A DNA stretch of 64,000 nt from Enoplosus armatus. Taxonomy: Eukaryota; Chordata; Actinopteri; Centrarchiformes; Enoplosidae. Below the pieces are notes generated by a model. The model was not told the DNA's origin. It searched no databases and saw only the letters and a list, made by a program, of their open reading frames with translations. Shown piece by piece: positions 27,515 through 38,984 of the stretch (positions are counted from its first letter, which is position 1; the number at the start of each line of letters is the position of its first letter). Made by a program: the position numbers and the translations under genes. Location: the NCBI RefSeq assembly GCF_043641665.1, contig NC_092191.1, positions 609,501 through 673,500 of the forward strand. The letters are read 5' to 3'.

Positions 27515-28551
27515 AACTTGCCTGCGATGGTAAACATTACAAAACTCGGTCGGCTTCAATTAGGACCTGCAAATATTTTCACCTTTTAATTATTAGGGGG
27601 AGTTTCACTGACAGCTATGTTCTGTTCTTAAGTACCTCACCTGAGTGAATGCACTCAATTACATTACAAGTGCAGTTTGACCTTGTGACCACCAGAGGTC
27701 AGTGTTTCTTTAGTGAGACTTCTCAACATCCTCTGGGAGGACATGTGAGGATGCCCCCCCCCCCCCCAGCTGTCCGCCAGCACCACCATCAGGACAGAAG
27801 TCCCTCCTGCACACATGAAATCTCAACATCTCATCTCAGTCATTGGCTGTCTGGCCTGTCAATCACACTTTCTGACCACACAGATGGTTTATTTTAAAAT
27901 TGGCTGTTTGTGATTGGTTGTTTGGCATATTGGTAAAAGACTTAGACTTTATTAAGTCTTGGTAAAATAAAAGAACTCCTGTCTTTTAGCCTCAGTTTGA
28001 ACAGCAATGCATTCTGGGTACACAACCTCAACACTAGAGGTCGAAGGTCAAATGAATTGATCTTAATCCATAGATCGATCAGTGACTTATCAGTGATCTG
28101 TTTGTGCCGACAGCCGGCTGTCTGGCTGATGACGGAGCTCTGAAGGTGAACGATCACCTGCAGGTCGAAGGTTTCTCCAACGTCTTCGCTGTGGGCGACT
28201 GCGCCAACGTCAATGAGCCCAAGATGGCGTACCACGCCGGACTGCACGCCACTGTCGCCGTTAGCAACATCGCCAACAGTCTGAGCGGGAAGGAGCTGAG
28301 CTCATATCGCACAGGTACGCACACACACACACACACCTGTCTGTGTGTTTGGTGGCCTGTCTGTGTTGCTGGTTGATTGACAGTGTTGCTGGTTGCTAGG
28401 TAACGTCACCATGTTGCTGGCGATGGGCTACAATGACGGCGTGGGTCAGTTTAACGGGCTGAAGTTGCCTCGTTGCCTCGTTGCTCTGGGGAAGAGTCGA
28501 GATCTGCTGCTGTGGAAGAGCTGGAGGGAGATGGAGCAGAAACAACCCTGA
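24924..28551 (+). CDS. aifm2: AIFM2 / ferroptosis suppressor protein 1
   Basis: FAD-dependent NAD(P)H:quinone oxidoreductase that, in mammals, reduces membrane ubiquinone and vitamin K and blocks lipid peroxidation (ferroptosis). Eight coding exons: 24924-25098, 25855-25970, 26350-26469, 26542-26634, 27076-27184, 27272-27424, 28114-28314 and 28400-28551. They are in phase throughout and give 372 aa, about the length of human AIFM2. MGGQASS gives an N-terminal glycine fit for myristoylation, the family's membrane anchor. First dinucleotide fold [10 protein letters not shown] (residues 13-22), then [12 protein letters not shown]. The second fold is [22 protein letters not shown], and VFAVGDCAN is the C-terminal FAD motif. 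The ATG exon has its acceptor at 24920-24921. The gene is convergent with elovl. It appears fully functional; a mitochondrial AIFM1/3 identity is ruled out by size and the N-terminus. Confidence 0.96.
26090..26260. repeat. dispersed teleost repeat in aifm2 intron
   Basis: The words gctaggctaacagtttccccc and cttccagtctttgtgctaagctaggctaac are, to my knowledge, a recurrent short interspersed sequence in percomorph genomes. It is flanked by unique intron sequence. The class (SINE or TIR element) is not determinable from one copy. Confidence 0.4.
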
Positions 28552-28668
28552 GACACACACACTGGATACGGCCTCTAAACTGTTGTTCTAACCCTCCAGC
28601 TGCTCAAACCCAACTGTAATGGACAGGTTTACTCAAACTGTGTGCTTGTTACCATGACAACTGGTGCT

Positions 28669-28674
28669 AATAAA
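28669..28674 (+). terminator. aifm2: aifm2 polyadenylation signal
   Basis: AATAAA 118 bp after the aifm2 stop codon, the first canonical signal downstream. This gives a short 3' UTR. Confidence 0.7.
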
Positions 28675-30554
28675 GATGAAGTAGACGAGACGAGTCATTG
28701 CATTCACTTCAATGTGACTTAAAGCAGCAGATCCGTTCATTGAAATATGTAAATGAGGAACATTCAGCTGACCAGGACTGCCTGTCTCACTGCTCATCTG
28801 CCTGTCTCACTGCTCACTCTTCACCTGCCTGTCTCAGGCCTCTTTGTCGAACTGGGATTTAGATGAAACCAGACTTCAGTGAACCCGATCAGGTTAGCTC
28901 AGGTTGGGGTTTGAGGTGTGGCAGCAGTTTTAACAGCTTTGGATAGAAAAAGACTTTACAGCATCTTAAACTCTTTGTTTCGCTGACAAACAACGTTCAG
29001 GTATTTAAAGAACTGATAGATACAAACTATGAAGCAGAAGTGGTTGAATACATGTGGCATTACACAAACTTCACTGCGAACACAAGCTCGTCATTTTCAT
29101 CTGATGTTAAACATTTTGACTGGATCTGGAACAAAAGGAGGCGGGACACCGAGAGTTAATCGCCGTGTTAACCCTTCGTTAAAATGAAGAAATGATCACA
29201 AAGTTAGCAACAAACTTCTTTATTATGTTTTTTCAAACAATAAATAAAATATTTTAAACCTGAAATCATCATCAGCATCTTTCATTTGACGTTTTTCTTT
29301 AAACCAACAGCTTCTCCTTTAAAACTTTTACAATCACACACACTTCTAAATATAATAATTATGATTATTATTAATAATTAATAATCATAATAAGGAGTGA
29401 ACAGCTGCTTAGTGGAAGAGGTTTCTTTAACAGCTTTCACTGAAACAAGTCAAACCTTCTGGTGCAAAATGTAAAGCGTACAAAATCATAAATATGCAGC
29501 ATGTGATTAACATGACGTGATATTAATTAAGTAAAAACATTCAGTGGAAGTGGAACAACTCAGGAGACTTCTCCGGCCACCAGCTGGCTGCCATCATACG
29601 TCTAATTAATACTAATAAATCAATAAATCGAGTTCATTTTGTTTTTCAGCTGTTTGGATGGAAAAACCCTGAAAACAGACAGACCATCATCATCATCATG
29701 TTTACAGCCGTGTTACTGTAACGGAGTAGAAACTGGTTTCAGAAAACAGTTTATAATTAAATAAAAATCAAAATGAGTGAAACCTCCTCAGAAAGCATCA
29801 AGTTACTGTTGGATTTATTATTTAGTGAGTGATCGATTAGTAACTGTTATTAGTAACTTTAACTTAGTTTAATGAAACCTCCAAACAAAGGAGGAGGCAG
29901 GTCGAGCAGCTTCGTCTTTAAATGAATGTTTTGAATGTAAAGAAAACGCCTCACTGTGACTCAAACCCCCCCGTCAGATACTGGCAGCGTCGCAGCCTCC
30001 TGATCGGCTCCTCAGATGTGAAAGGAGGTGTGGCGAGGTCAAACCAGTTAAACCAGTACGAGCAGAGTGGGAGCGGCCGGCGTCTGATGGGGTGTGTGAG
30101 GAGAAACATTTCCAGAAAAGAAAGTGGATTTATTGAATCCTCCTTTTCACTAAAAGTCCTCAACAACATTTGTTAATAAATAAATGAACGTGTGGATTTA
30201 AAACTGAACGTTTTCGGACTAAAATCTGGATTAAATACTGTCGAGTTTAAAATCTGACAGAAGCTCAGATTCACTTTCTGATGAAGTTCGATCTTTGTTT
30301 TCCCTCAAATCTCCAGTTCAAGTCTGAAGTGAGAGGACGTCATTGAAAGGCACGCGTTGTTTCACAAGTCTGGAACTCCTTTAAATCACTTCCTGATTGT
30401 CTAGTTGGGATTCAGAGGTTCTTCATCCTCAACTGAAGTCGTTCGATGAATTCTTCTGCCGTCAGAAGAAAGTCTGCGTTTGAGTTTCAGCAGCTTCAGC
30501 AGAAGACGAGACAAACTCTCCAGTCAGGGAAATCTCCCACAATGCTCCTGTTCT
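28675..30554. other. convergent intergenic space and elovl 3' UTR
   Basis: From 28675 to about 29215 I see nothing coding. On the minus strand AATAAA signals (tttatt on the plus strand) occur at 30129-30134, near 29814 and at 29219-29224, any of which could end the elovl transcript. The whole stretch up to 30554 may therefore be its 3' UTR. No conserved element is recognised. Confidence 0.5.
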
Positions 30555-31337
30555 CTACTCTGTCTTGTCGGGCTTCCCCTCGCCGCCGCGGCGCAGGTAC
30601 GTCTGGTAGAAGAAGTTGGAGAAGAGCAGCAGGTAGCTGAGGTACATGAGGGTGGCCCAGACGATGTTGTCGAGGCGGGAGGGGCAGTCTCCGTGCTGCA
30701 TCCAGCGGTACACCAGCCCGCTCACCGTCAGCCCCATCCCCATCTGACTGATCTGAGCGCTGGTGATGAGCACGGCGAAGGGCCGCGGCACGCGCAGGCC
30801 GGCAGCGCGCACGGCGTAGTAGCTGTACATGAGCGCGTGCACGCCGTAGTTCATGGTCATGAACCAGCCGCCGCCGGCCACCATGTCTTTGTAGGAGTAC
30901 CAGGAGTACAGCAGCACGGTGATGTGGTGGTACCAGTGCAGGAAGAGCAGCTTCTGCTTCCTCAGCACGATGAAGGCTGTGTCGCCTGGGAGACACAAAG
31001 CAGGGTTTAACTAGTCCCACGATCAATATCTCATTAATGCATTCCTAATTTTTTAATTCATCGTTTTGCAGATGTTCTGGCTGGATTCACTGATCGAAAC
31101 TTATCAATAATCGTTCACAATAGAAACAGAAATCCAAATCAGTGAATTCTTTGACACAGATTATGTGATTATTGTGTCAGCTGATCATAACAGTGGCCTG
31201 TTCTCCTGCTGCGTTCACAGACATTACACAGCGTCAGAAAACTGATAACTGATATCATCTCTGTATCAGAAGAGCTGATTGGCTACAGTTTGGTTTACAT
31301 GTGGACACAGAAAAACGATTTAAATAACCAGAAGAAG

Positions 31338-31390
<53 letters not shown>

Positions 31391-33869
31391 ACTGACCGAG
31401 CTCTGGAGCTTTGCTCAGGACGAAGGCGTACGCCCAGAACTTGCTGACCGGTCCGCTGTAGAAGCTCTGGTCACAGACGGACCGTCTGAAGCCGCTGCTG
31501 CTCAGGATGTGGAACATGTAGGAGCCGGTTCGAATCGCACCGATGATGCTACAAACAAAAAACACACAGAAGAAGAAGATCCATCACACAGAGCAGATTT
31601 CGTGGGCAGAACGCACACGAGCTGCAATTATCTTCACGTGCATGACGGACAGCTCGTTACCGCGGAGACGGCGTGTTTAAGGAGTCTCCGCCCTCTCCTC
31701 AGGAACTTATTATTCTCAGAAACGCAGAGCCGCCGGTTACCATGGAGACGGAGACGGTTAAAAAGGTCGCAGCCCCCGTCTCCAGGGAAACCGGAAGAAG
31801 AGCCAAGAAACAAAGTCGCGTCTTTACTTTTGTTTGATTTTATTTTGTTGGCTGACTCAGGATCTGCACAGGGCGGACAGAATAACAGGAACACCTCTGT
31901 TTGGTTGTCTGGAGGTCGCAGTCCTCCTGACGACGACGACCACAACATAGAAACACCTCGACGGGTTACTATGGTTACTCAAAATATTGACGTATTTTTC
32001 TTACATCATATAGCTGCAAGAAGGTTTGATGCGAAAATACAAATCAAGAATGGAGTCACGGTCAGAATGAAACAATATATATTAACAAATGTTCAACACA
32101 GAGGCTGAGGCGGTAACAGAGTCCACGGTGCAGTGTGTTACCTGAAGACAGCGAGGCTGAGTGACCAGAGGACGAGCGGCCGCCGCAGGTTCATTTTGGG
32201 TCGAAGCTTCATGTAGTGCTGACCTCCGAACACCAGGGCGGCGTACAGAGCGCTGAACACAAAGGACTTACTCCTGCAGGAGAAAACACATGTTAAAAGG
32301 CTAATGCTAAACTAACGTTAGCATGCTAACGTTCATATCTTAGGCTTTTGACTGTTGGTTGGCCTTAGGGAAGTTGTGACGGGCATTTTCTTTTTTTCCT
32401 GGCATTTCATGAATCAAACGATTAATCGAGACAAAAATCTCAATATTAAAATCAATAATGAAAATGATTGTTAGTGCTGCACACAGCTGATTTTTTTTAT
32501 TTTGATTTTTTTTAGCAACAAAATCTAATTATCAGACGAACAAATGAACAGACCACTGAATTAAATTTGGCACTGTTCTCTGTACTTTCATTTCATTTTA
32601 AATGTGTTCATTCATTTTGTTTATTGCAGCAGTTTCTCTTCTACATATGAACTCATAAGTCTCTATTCATGCTGTTACAACTGTCATGTTTTCATACCTG
32701 GAGGTTTCTAACACCTGAGTCACTGTCACTTAACAACAAACAAAACCTATGTCCTGTTCAGGTGTACCTCACAGTCAGGCTGTTAAACCATGTCTTCATT
32801 TCTTTACGTGTGATTTTATGTGTCTTCACATAATTTACTTTAGTATTATGAAATGATAGTAGACTGTAATCATGATTTATTTATATTGTTAAACACTGTG
32901 GGACCTGGTTCTATATGGTGATACAGAAATGTAATATTGTCATAAATACACAAAACTAATTGTCACTATGAACTCATAAAGAGAATTTTCCATTAAGAGT
33001 TTCAGCAGGTCAAACATTTGTTTCTGGGAGGGACTGTGTGGAAGCTTTTAACTGGAATAACCACCTTTTATTAAATACCACAAGTACACCGCAAGGTGTG
33101 ACGTCACTGTGCCGATGACTCACCTGTAATACACCTGTAGCCTCCACTAACCAGATTTATCTAACGCATTCCTTTTAGCTCGTTGTAATACCTAACTCGA
33201 ATGTGTTGTGTTTGCCCCAAATCTGTGACTCTCCTTTGCACGGAGAAAGCCTCACCAAACCTCCTTCACAAATAATTACGTTTTAAGTTCTCCATCATAT
33301 CTGTAAATTACGCTTGCTTCGAACATGAGAAATTCAAAATTTCTGAATAAGTAACATCAGCTCCCCTGTTCGGCATAAACAAAATACAAAAAAAAAAGAC
33401 TTTATTCCAACAAACATTTGAATTGATCGTCAGTGTGTCTGCTGCCTCCGATTGTTCGCCGCGGAGCAGTTTTAGTATCGATCAAACCGGTTAAGGAGAA
33501 TGAACGTTGAAACTGGGTGGATGCCGAAACAGAGCCTGGAACCCAATCACCCCGAAACCGCCGCCATGTGTACTTTTAATGACAGTAAGGTCATTTCAAA
33601 AGTGGTGGATATTTTAATGGAACACGGAAAGTAGCGTCTCCACTGAAGAGACTGTTGCTATCGTCTGTTTGGGGGGAATTTAAAGCCTCAGTAATAGTCC
33701 CTGAGTCAAATAAAAGATTATTAATATCTAAATCAACGTTTATAGTAAAACATAAACGGAGTTTGTTAGCTTACCAGTTAGCTTGCATCCATTCAATCGC
33801 TCCTCTGTCATCAAAGCGCCGCTCGAAGCTGTACTCAGCCAGCGGGAGGTGCGACTCCGTCCCATTCAT
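30555..33869 (-). CDS. elovl6l: very-long-chain fatty acid elongase, ELOVL6-type
   Basis: ER multipass 3-ketoacyl-CoA synthase that adds two carbons to fatty acyl-CoA. Four coding exons: 33775-33869, 32142-32273, 31397-31548 and 30555-30985. Phases agree, giving 269 aa. It begins [19 protein letters not shown], with a sequon at N2 as in ELOVL6. [17 protein letters not shown] membrane segments follow, then [20 protein letters not shown] and [12 protein letters not shown]. The catalytic histidine box HWYHH follows in [17 protein letters not shown], then [13 protein letters not shown]. The C-terminus [12 protein letters not shown] is basic but not a clear KKXX signal. The sequence is ELOVL6-like, whereas the neighbourhood (psd) is that of mammalian ELOVL3, so elovl3 is an alternative name. 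The introns carry a (GT)n tract at 31340-31382 and a 20-bp palindrome at about 32314-32333. Confidence 0.93.
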
Positions 33870-34010
33870 CTCGTTATTATCTCTTCTAGCTGATGAAATG
33901 TGTGAAGTCAGAGAGCAGCAGTCCGCTCAGTGTCTGTGTCTCCTCCGACTGTCTGTCCTCCCACCTGTTTCCGTCCTAATTAAAGCCTATTAGCAGGGGG
34001 CGGGGCTTCA
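33870..34010 (-). promoter_or_regulatory. elovl6l: candidate elovl 5' UTR and promoter
   Basis: Directly upstream of the elovl ATG. A GC box (gggggcggggc) lies at about 33996-34006, roughly 130 bp from the start codon. No TATA box is apparent, and the start site is not determined. Confidence 0.45.
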
Positions 34011-34078
34011 AGGAGACACCTGTTGGCTGCTTTCATCTTCTTTATGGAGCCATCACTGCGTTGTTCTACTGTCTGTGG

Positions 34079-34222
34079 CTATGGAAGACAAATCGTGCCG
34101 TGTGAAGAAGTAGTTTACCAGTGAAAACAGTTCAGAGAGGTGGACATTATCTATGGAAGACAAATCGTGCCGTGTGAAGAAGTAGTTTACCAGTGAAAAC
34201 AGTTCAGACTGGACAGTATCTC
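34079..34222. repeat. 72-bp tandem duplication upstream of elovl
   Basis: Two adjacent copies (34079-34150 and 34151-34222). The first 58 bp, starting ctatggaagacaaatcg, are identical; the last 14 differ at several positions. The surrounding 34011-34400 shows no gene. Confidence 0.9.
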
Positions 34223-34400
34223 AGGAAACACACGTTGCTTACTCTGGAGGTCTTCAAATAAAATCCAAATTGTCTGAATATTTGATTTTTTTTCTTTGTC
34301 TTGTCTCGTCGTGACTTTAAAATCAGTATTCTTCATCCGTCAAAATTACAGGACAGACACAATAACAACTGGAGAATAAAAACATTTAAATATGGGGCTG

Positions 34401-35272
34401 TACTGTACCACACACTGTACTACACACTGGACTACATACTGGACTACACACTGTACCACATACTGGACTACATACTGTACTAAACACTGGACTACATACT
34501 GGACTACACACTGTACTACACACTGGACTACATACTGGACTACACACTGTACCACATACTGGACTACATACTGTACTACACACTGTACTACACACTGGAC
34601 TACATACCGTACTACATACTGGACTACACACTGGACTACATACTGGACTACACACTGTACCACATACTGGACTACATACTGTACTACACACTGTACTACA
34701 CACTGGACTACACACTGTACTACATACCGTACTACATACTGGACTACACACTGGACTACACACTGGACTACACACTGTACCACATACTGTACTACACACT
34801 GTAATACAAACTGGACTACACACTGTACTACATACTGGACTACACACTGTACTACACACTGGACTACACACTGGACTACACACTGTACTACACACTGTAC
34901 TAAACACTGGACTACATACTGGACTACATACTGGACTACATACTGGACTACACACTGTACTACATACTGGACTACACACTGGACTACATACTGGACTACA
35001 CACTATACTACACACTGGACTACACACTGTACTAAACACTGGACTACATACTGGACTACACACTGGACTACATACTGGACTACACACTGTACTACACACT
35101 GGACTACACACTGTACTAAACACTGGACTACATACTGGACTACACACTGTACTACATACTGGACTACATACTGGACTACACACTGGACTACATACTGGAC
35201 TACATACTGGACTACACACTGTACTACATACTGGACTACACACTGTACTACATACTGGACTACATACTGGAC
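34401..35272. repeat. minisatellite, 12-bp unit (ctggactacaca), about 72 copies
   Basis: About 870 bp of 12-mers with two switching positions: ggac or gtac, and acacac or acatac. The exact 12-bp period (four codons) leaves long stop-free frames on both strands (CSPV-type and TTHW-type), which are artefacts. Variant order recurs over blocks of roughly 100-120 bp. Confidence 0.95.
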
Positions 35273-38200
35273 AGAAATGGATTTGTGACGCAGCTATGAT
35301 TATTCTTGACTTCCCAACGAGGTTTCTGACTTCCAGGGATTCAAACCTGTGACCTTCCAGCCGTCACTGTGACCTGCAGCTCAGACTGAAACTGATAGAG
35401 AGAAACAGTTTGTTCCTGATCTGAGATCAGCGTCACAGCTTCACAGGCTGGTTTGTTTTAATCAGTTCATTCTGACACTTTGTACAGAACAAATCCGACA
35501 GATAAAAATATAACAGAGATATAATAATAATAATAATGATAATAAAGAGAAATGATACATTGGACACGAGGAGAGCAAGATAACCGGTGGTGGAGGAAGT
35601 ATTCAGATCCTTTAATGCAGTAAAAGTACTAATACCACACTGTACAAATACTCTGTTACAGTAAAAGTCCTGCATGTGAAATGTTATTAATAATATTATA
35701 TATTGTCATTAGAGGATTATTCCTCCTCATTAATGTGAAGCAGGATGTTACTGTTGGAGTTGAGGTGGAGCTCATTCTGAACTATCAGCTAATGATTATT
35801 AGTTCACTGTGGATGAATCAGCTGATTATTTCCTCCGTTAATGGATCGATTGTTTGGTCACAATGAGCCAGAGCCCAAAGTGACGCCTTCACAAAGCTCC
35901 ACATTATTAACAAGACATTACAATTATTAACAGCATTCAGAGGGAAAGCAGCACATCTGCATCTGAACAGCTGGAACCAGGAAATGGTTTCACACCATCA
36001 GTTCACTTCCTGTCAGTCCACTGATCCATTAACGGACTGATTCAGCTGGACTTAATAAACAGTTTAATAACAAAACATCATGTTTTATAAACTCTTCATG
36101 TTTTAATCTGTAAAGTCACTGAAGCTGTCAGACAAATGGAGTGAAGTCAAAAGGACAATATTTCCCTCTGAGATGACTCAAGTAAAGTACAAGTACCTGA
36201 ACTGTGTACTGAAGTACAGTAGTTAGTATCCCCAGAGTAGGTAACCGAGGCGTCGTGCTCCTCTGGGTGGAGCTCCGAGTCTCCTGACCGTCTGAGGAGA
36301 AACTGAAGCTCAGTTTCACTTTGTGTTTGCCGCTCTGATAACGATCAGGAGTCCTCCTCGCAGGCTCTGCTGCTGGCCTTCAGGATCTACACTTTGTATT
36401 TTTCCTCCACAGCTCAGAGGGAAGTATTTTATTCCTCTACGTTCATCTGACAGCTGGAGTTACTTAGTGCATCTCAAGCCGTTTAAATATGAAGCAACAT
36501 CTCACTGTGACTGTGAGGTTTCTTATGTCCTGCCTGGGTAATCAGCCCGCCACCTGCGAGGTTCATCTTGTGACCCTTTGTAGGGGTCCTCCCCCTCAGG
36601 TTGGGAACCACAAGATTCACATGTTCCATTCATCATTCGATAAAGAAGGACGCTACCTGACAAGCAGTTTCTGTTTCAGCTCAGTGACTTAAAGAAGACA
36701 TGAGACCTTTCAGCTGATCTGGAAGCAGAAGCGTCTTCATCATTAGAGACATTTCTCTGCTTGTACATGTTTACTTTGTCAGCAGAAAATGTCACTAATA
36801 ATCCTCAACAGAAGTCCTTCAGACCTGTGAGGTAAAACATTCATTAAGTTTCAGTGTTTTTAAACAAGTGTGCAGCTGTAAATGTTAATACGTTGCTAAT
36901 AAATAGTTTATGGTCCAGATGCTCAGCAGCTGCTCCCAGAGGAGGTTCTTCACAACCAGCACGATGATCAATTATTTATTCACCATCAATAAGGCTATTA
37001 GGTACAACTTATAAAACCTTCATGAAGAGTGATTTATTAGAAAGTGGTTCCAAGCATTTCATATGACTGAGACTCAGTGGTGGAAAGTACATTTACATTT
37101 ATATTTAAGTACTGTACTTAAGTACAATTTTGAGGTACTTGTAGTTTTTTGAGTTATTTCCATTTCATGCTACTTCTTCTTCTCTACATTTATTTGATAA
37201 CTTTAGTTACTTTACAGATTCGGATCATTAATACAGAATGTAATCAGCTAATAGATGATGATGTATTATTACAGATGAATCAGAAGAAGAATATCCACAT
37301 TCAGCAGCTGCAACGTTAAAGAACACATTCATGTATCATTAATTATAATCCAATAATATATATGATTCTGCATGATGACTATTTTTACTTTTGGTACTTG
37401 AAGTAAAAGCAGGATTTTTATCTGTAGCAGAGTATTTCTACCCTGTGGTATTAGTACTTTCACTGAAGTAAATGATGTGAGTCCTTCTCCCACTGGCTCA
37501 CGTGAAGATGCTCTTCATATACAGTCTATGGCTGGAGGTGAGAACCTGCTGCCGCCTGCTGGACAGAAACTGAAGCTGCACCTGCGAACACACGCTGAAG
37601 CATCTGTCGTTGCTGTGTTGAGCCTGTGAAGCACGCAGGAATCATTTATATATTTATTCATATTCTTTAACTTTCAAACAGCATCGTGTTCATAATAAAA
37701 CTACAATATTTAAACTGTGTCTTAGAATACCAGCAGCTGTTTTGTATGGAAGTTAATTTCTGCTTTTAAAATTAACAAATACAAAAGTCAATTTCTTATG
37801 TAAATTCTGAATACTTTTCATACTTTTGACTTACATGTTGGTGAAATGTGAGAAACCTAATATCTTATATGCTATGAAGTCAAATCAAGTAGAGCAGACT
37901 AAATGCTCTTCTTAGTGCGGACAGATGACCAACAATGTACGACAGAATGCTGTAAGGAAAATAAGATTTAGAGAATAAAGTCAAAACATTTGGAGAAAGA
38001 AATCATAATGTTGCGAGAATAAAGAGAATAATATGAGAATAGTCATCATTTTATTCGAAGAAAGAAGCTGTAAGTCATAATATTTCAAGATGCCACCGTC
38101 ATGTTACAGGAAAATATTTCAAGAATAATGTCAATGAAAAGAATCTTAACCCACGGTTGATTTTACTTTACAACAAAAAATATGTAATATTATAAGGACA

Positions 38201-38559
38201 AAGCTGTAATTAATTACAAGATACAGTCGTCATTTTAGGAGGAAACGTAATATTTACAGATTTTTCTGGAGCTTTCAACCGCAGAAAAGAGTTGTGCTGT
38301 TATGAGGATGTGTTCATTTCACAAGAAAAAGTCGGAACATTTCAAACTCTTTACAAGAGAAAGTATGAATAAATATATATAAATACTTTAAGAGTAAATG
38401 TGTCAAGGTCGACTTACTATTTCTGGAGCTTTCAACCACATCTCACTCCGGAACCTGGCTGCAGACAAGATAAACGCTAGTAAGAGGACCTTGAGTTAAG
38501 ATTATTTAGACAGTCGTTTGTCTTGGACTTTATCCCGGAGCTCTCAGGTGGGGCTCGTG
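35273..38559. other. intergenic, dispersed repeats only
   Basis: No coding exon recognised. An (ATA/GATA)-rich stretch lies at about 35520-35550, a fragment of the 'gaagtattcagatcc' repeat at 35588-35700, and a hAT-like element at 37075-37495. Related gtactgaagtac words occur at 36180-36230. The rest is AT-rich unique sequence. Confidence 0.55.
37075..37495. mobile_element. non-autonomous hAT-like element
   Basis: It starts cagtggtggaaagtac and ends cttctcccactg. Internally it shares aagtactgtacttaagtac, gaggtacttgtag and tacttttggtacttgaag with the element at 5628-6018. Its flanks show no clear 8-bp duplication, so it is probably old. Confidence 0.65.
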
Positions 38560-38984
38560 TGTGTCCTCTGGTCGGTCCGGTCTGACGTCTCCTTACGTCG
38601 CTGCTACGTCACCTCAACGATGCGGAAGTTGAAGTCACCGTGGAGAACGTAAACTAATGTCAACCAGCCGCTCAGAAAATAAAGAAAAAAGCAGCAGAAG
38701 AGAAAGAAGAAGAAGGAGAAACAGAGTGAACACTGAACACGGCGGACGGTTCACCTCCAGCTGCACTTTCACCGCTACCGGCATGTAACGTAACTTAGCT
38801 AGCCGTTACTCTGACAGTTAACCGTAACATCTGCCTTCTCTGTGGCCGTCGGTTCGCTCGTTACCGACACCGTTACCGTTTAATGGACCCACCGGGTGAC
38901 TAAGAGTCCACGTCGGTGCTGCTGTGGTATTGCATGGGTCGCTAGAAAGCTGCAAGCCCCGTTACATCCCATTCTCTCTTGAAG
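38560..38984 (+). promoter_or_regulatory. CpG-rich promoter and untranslated exon, donor at 38984/38985
   Basis: The block is CpG-dense compared with its surroundings and contains several TACGTC/TGACGTC words. It ends tctctcttgaag at a GTAAGT donor. There is no ATG-initiated frame of note before the donor. The next plus-strand coding gene is psd at 53.66 kb, so this may be a distal psd first exon, with a 14-kb intron full of satellites. It could equally serve a non-coding RNA. Confidence 0.5.

Noticed and set aside
30480..31026. 176-residue frames antisense to and out of frame with the elovl last exon
   Set aside because: Shadows of the GC-rich elovl coding sequence; the elongase frame has the conserved motifs.
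31290..32108. 272-residue plus-strand frame
   Set aside because: Runs through elovl introns, a (GT)n tract and the antisense of exon 31397-31548; no recognisable domain.
32314..32333. Perfect 20-bp palindrome (aacgttagcatgctaacgtt) in an elovl intron
   Set aside because: I believe this word is common in teleost repeats; without a genome count I do not treat it as a regulatory site.
34386..35288. 285- and 298-residue Cys/Pro/Val or Thr/Tyr/Trp repeat proteins
   Set aside because: Both strands of the same 12-bp minisatellite are open; no start context, exon signals or family resemblance.
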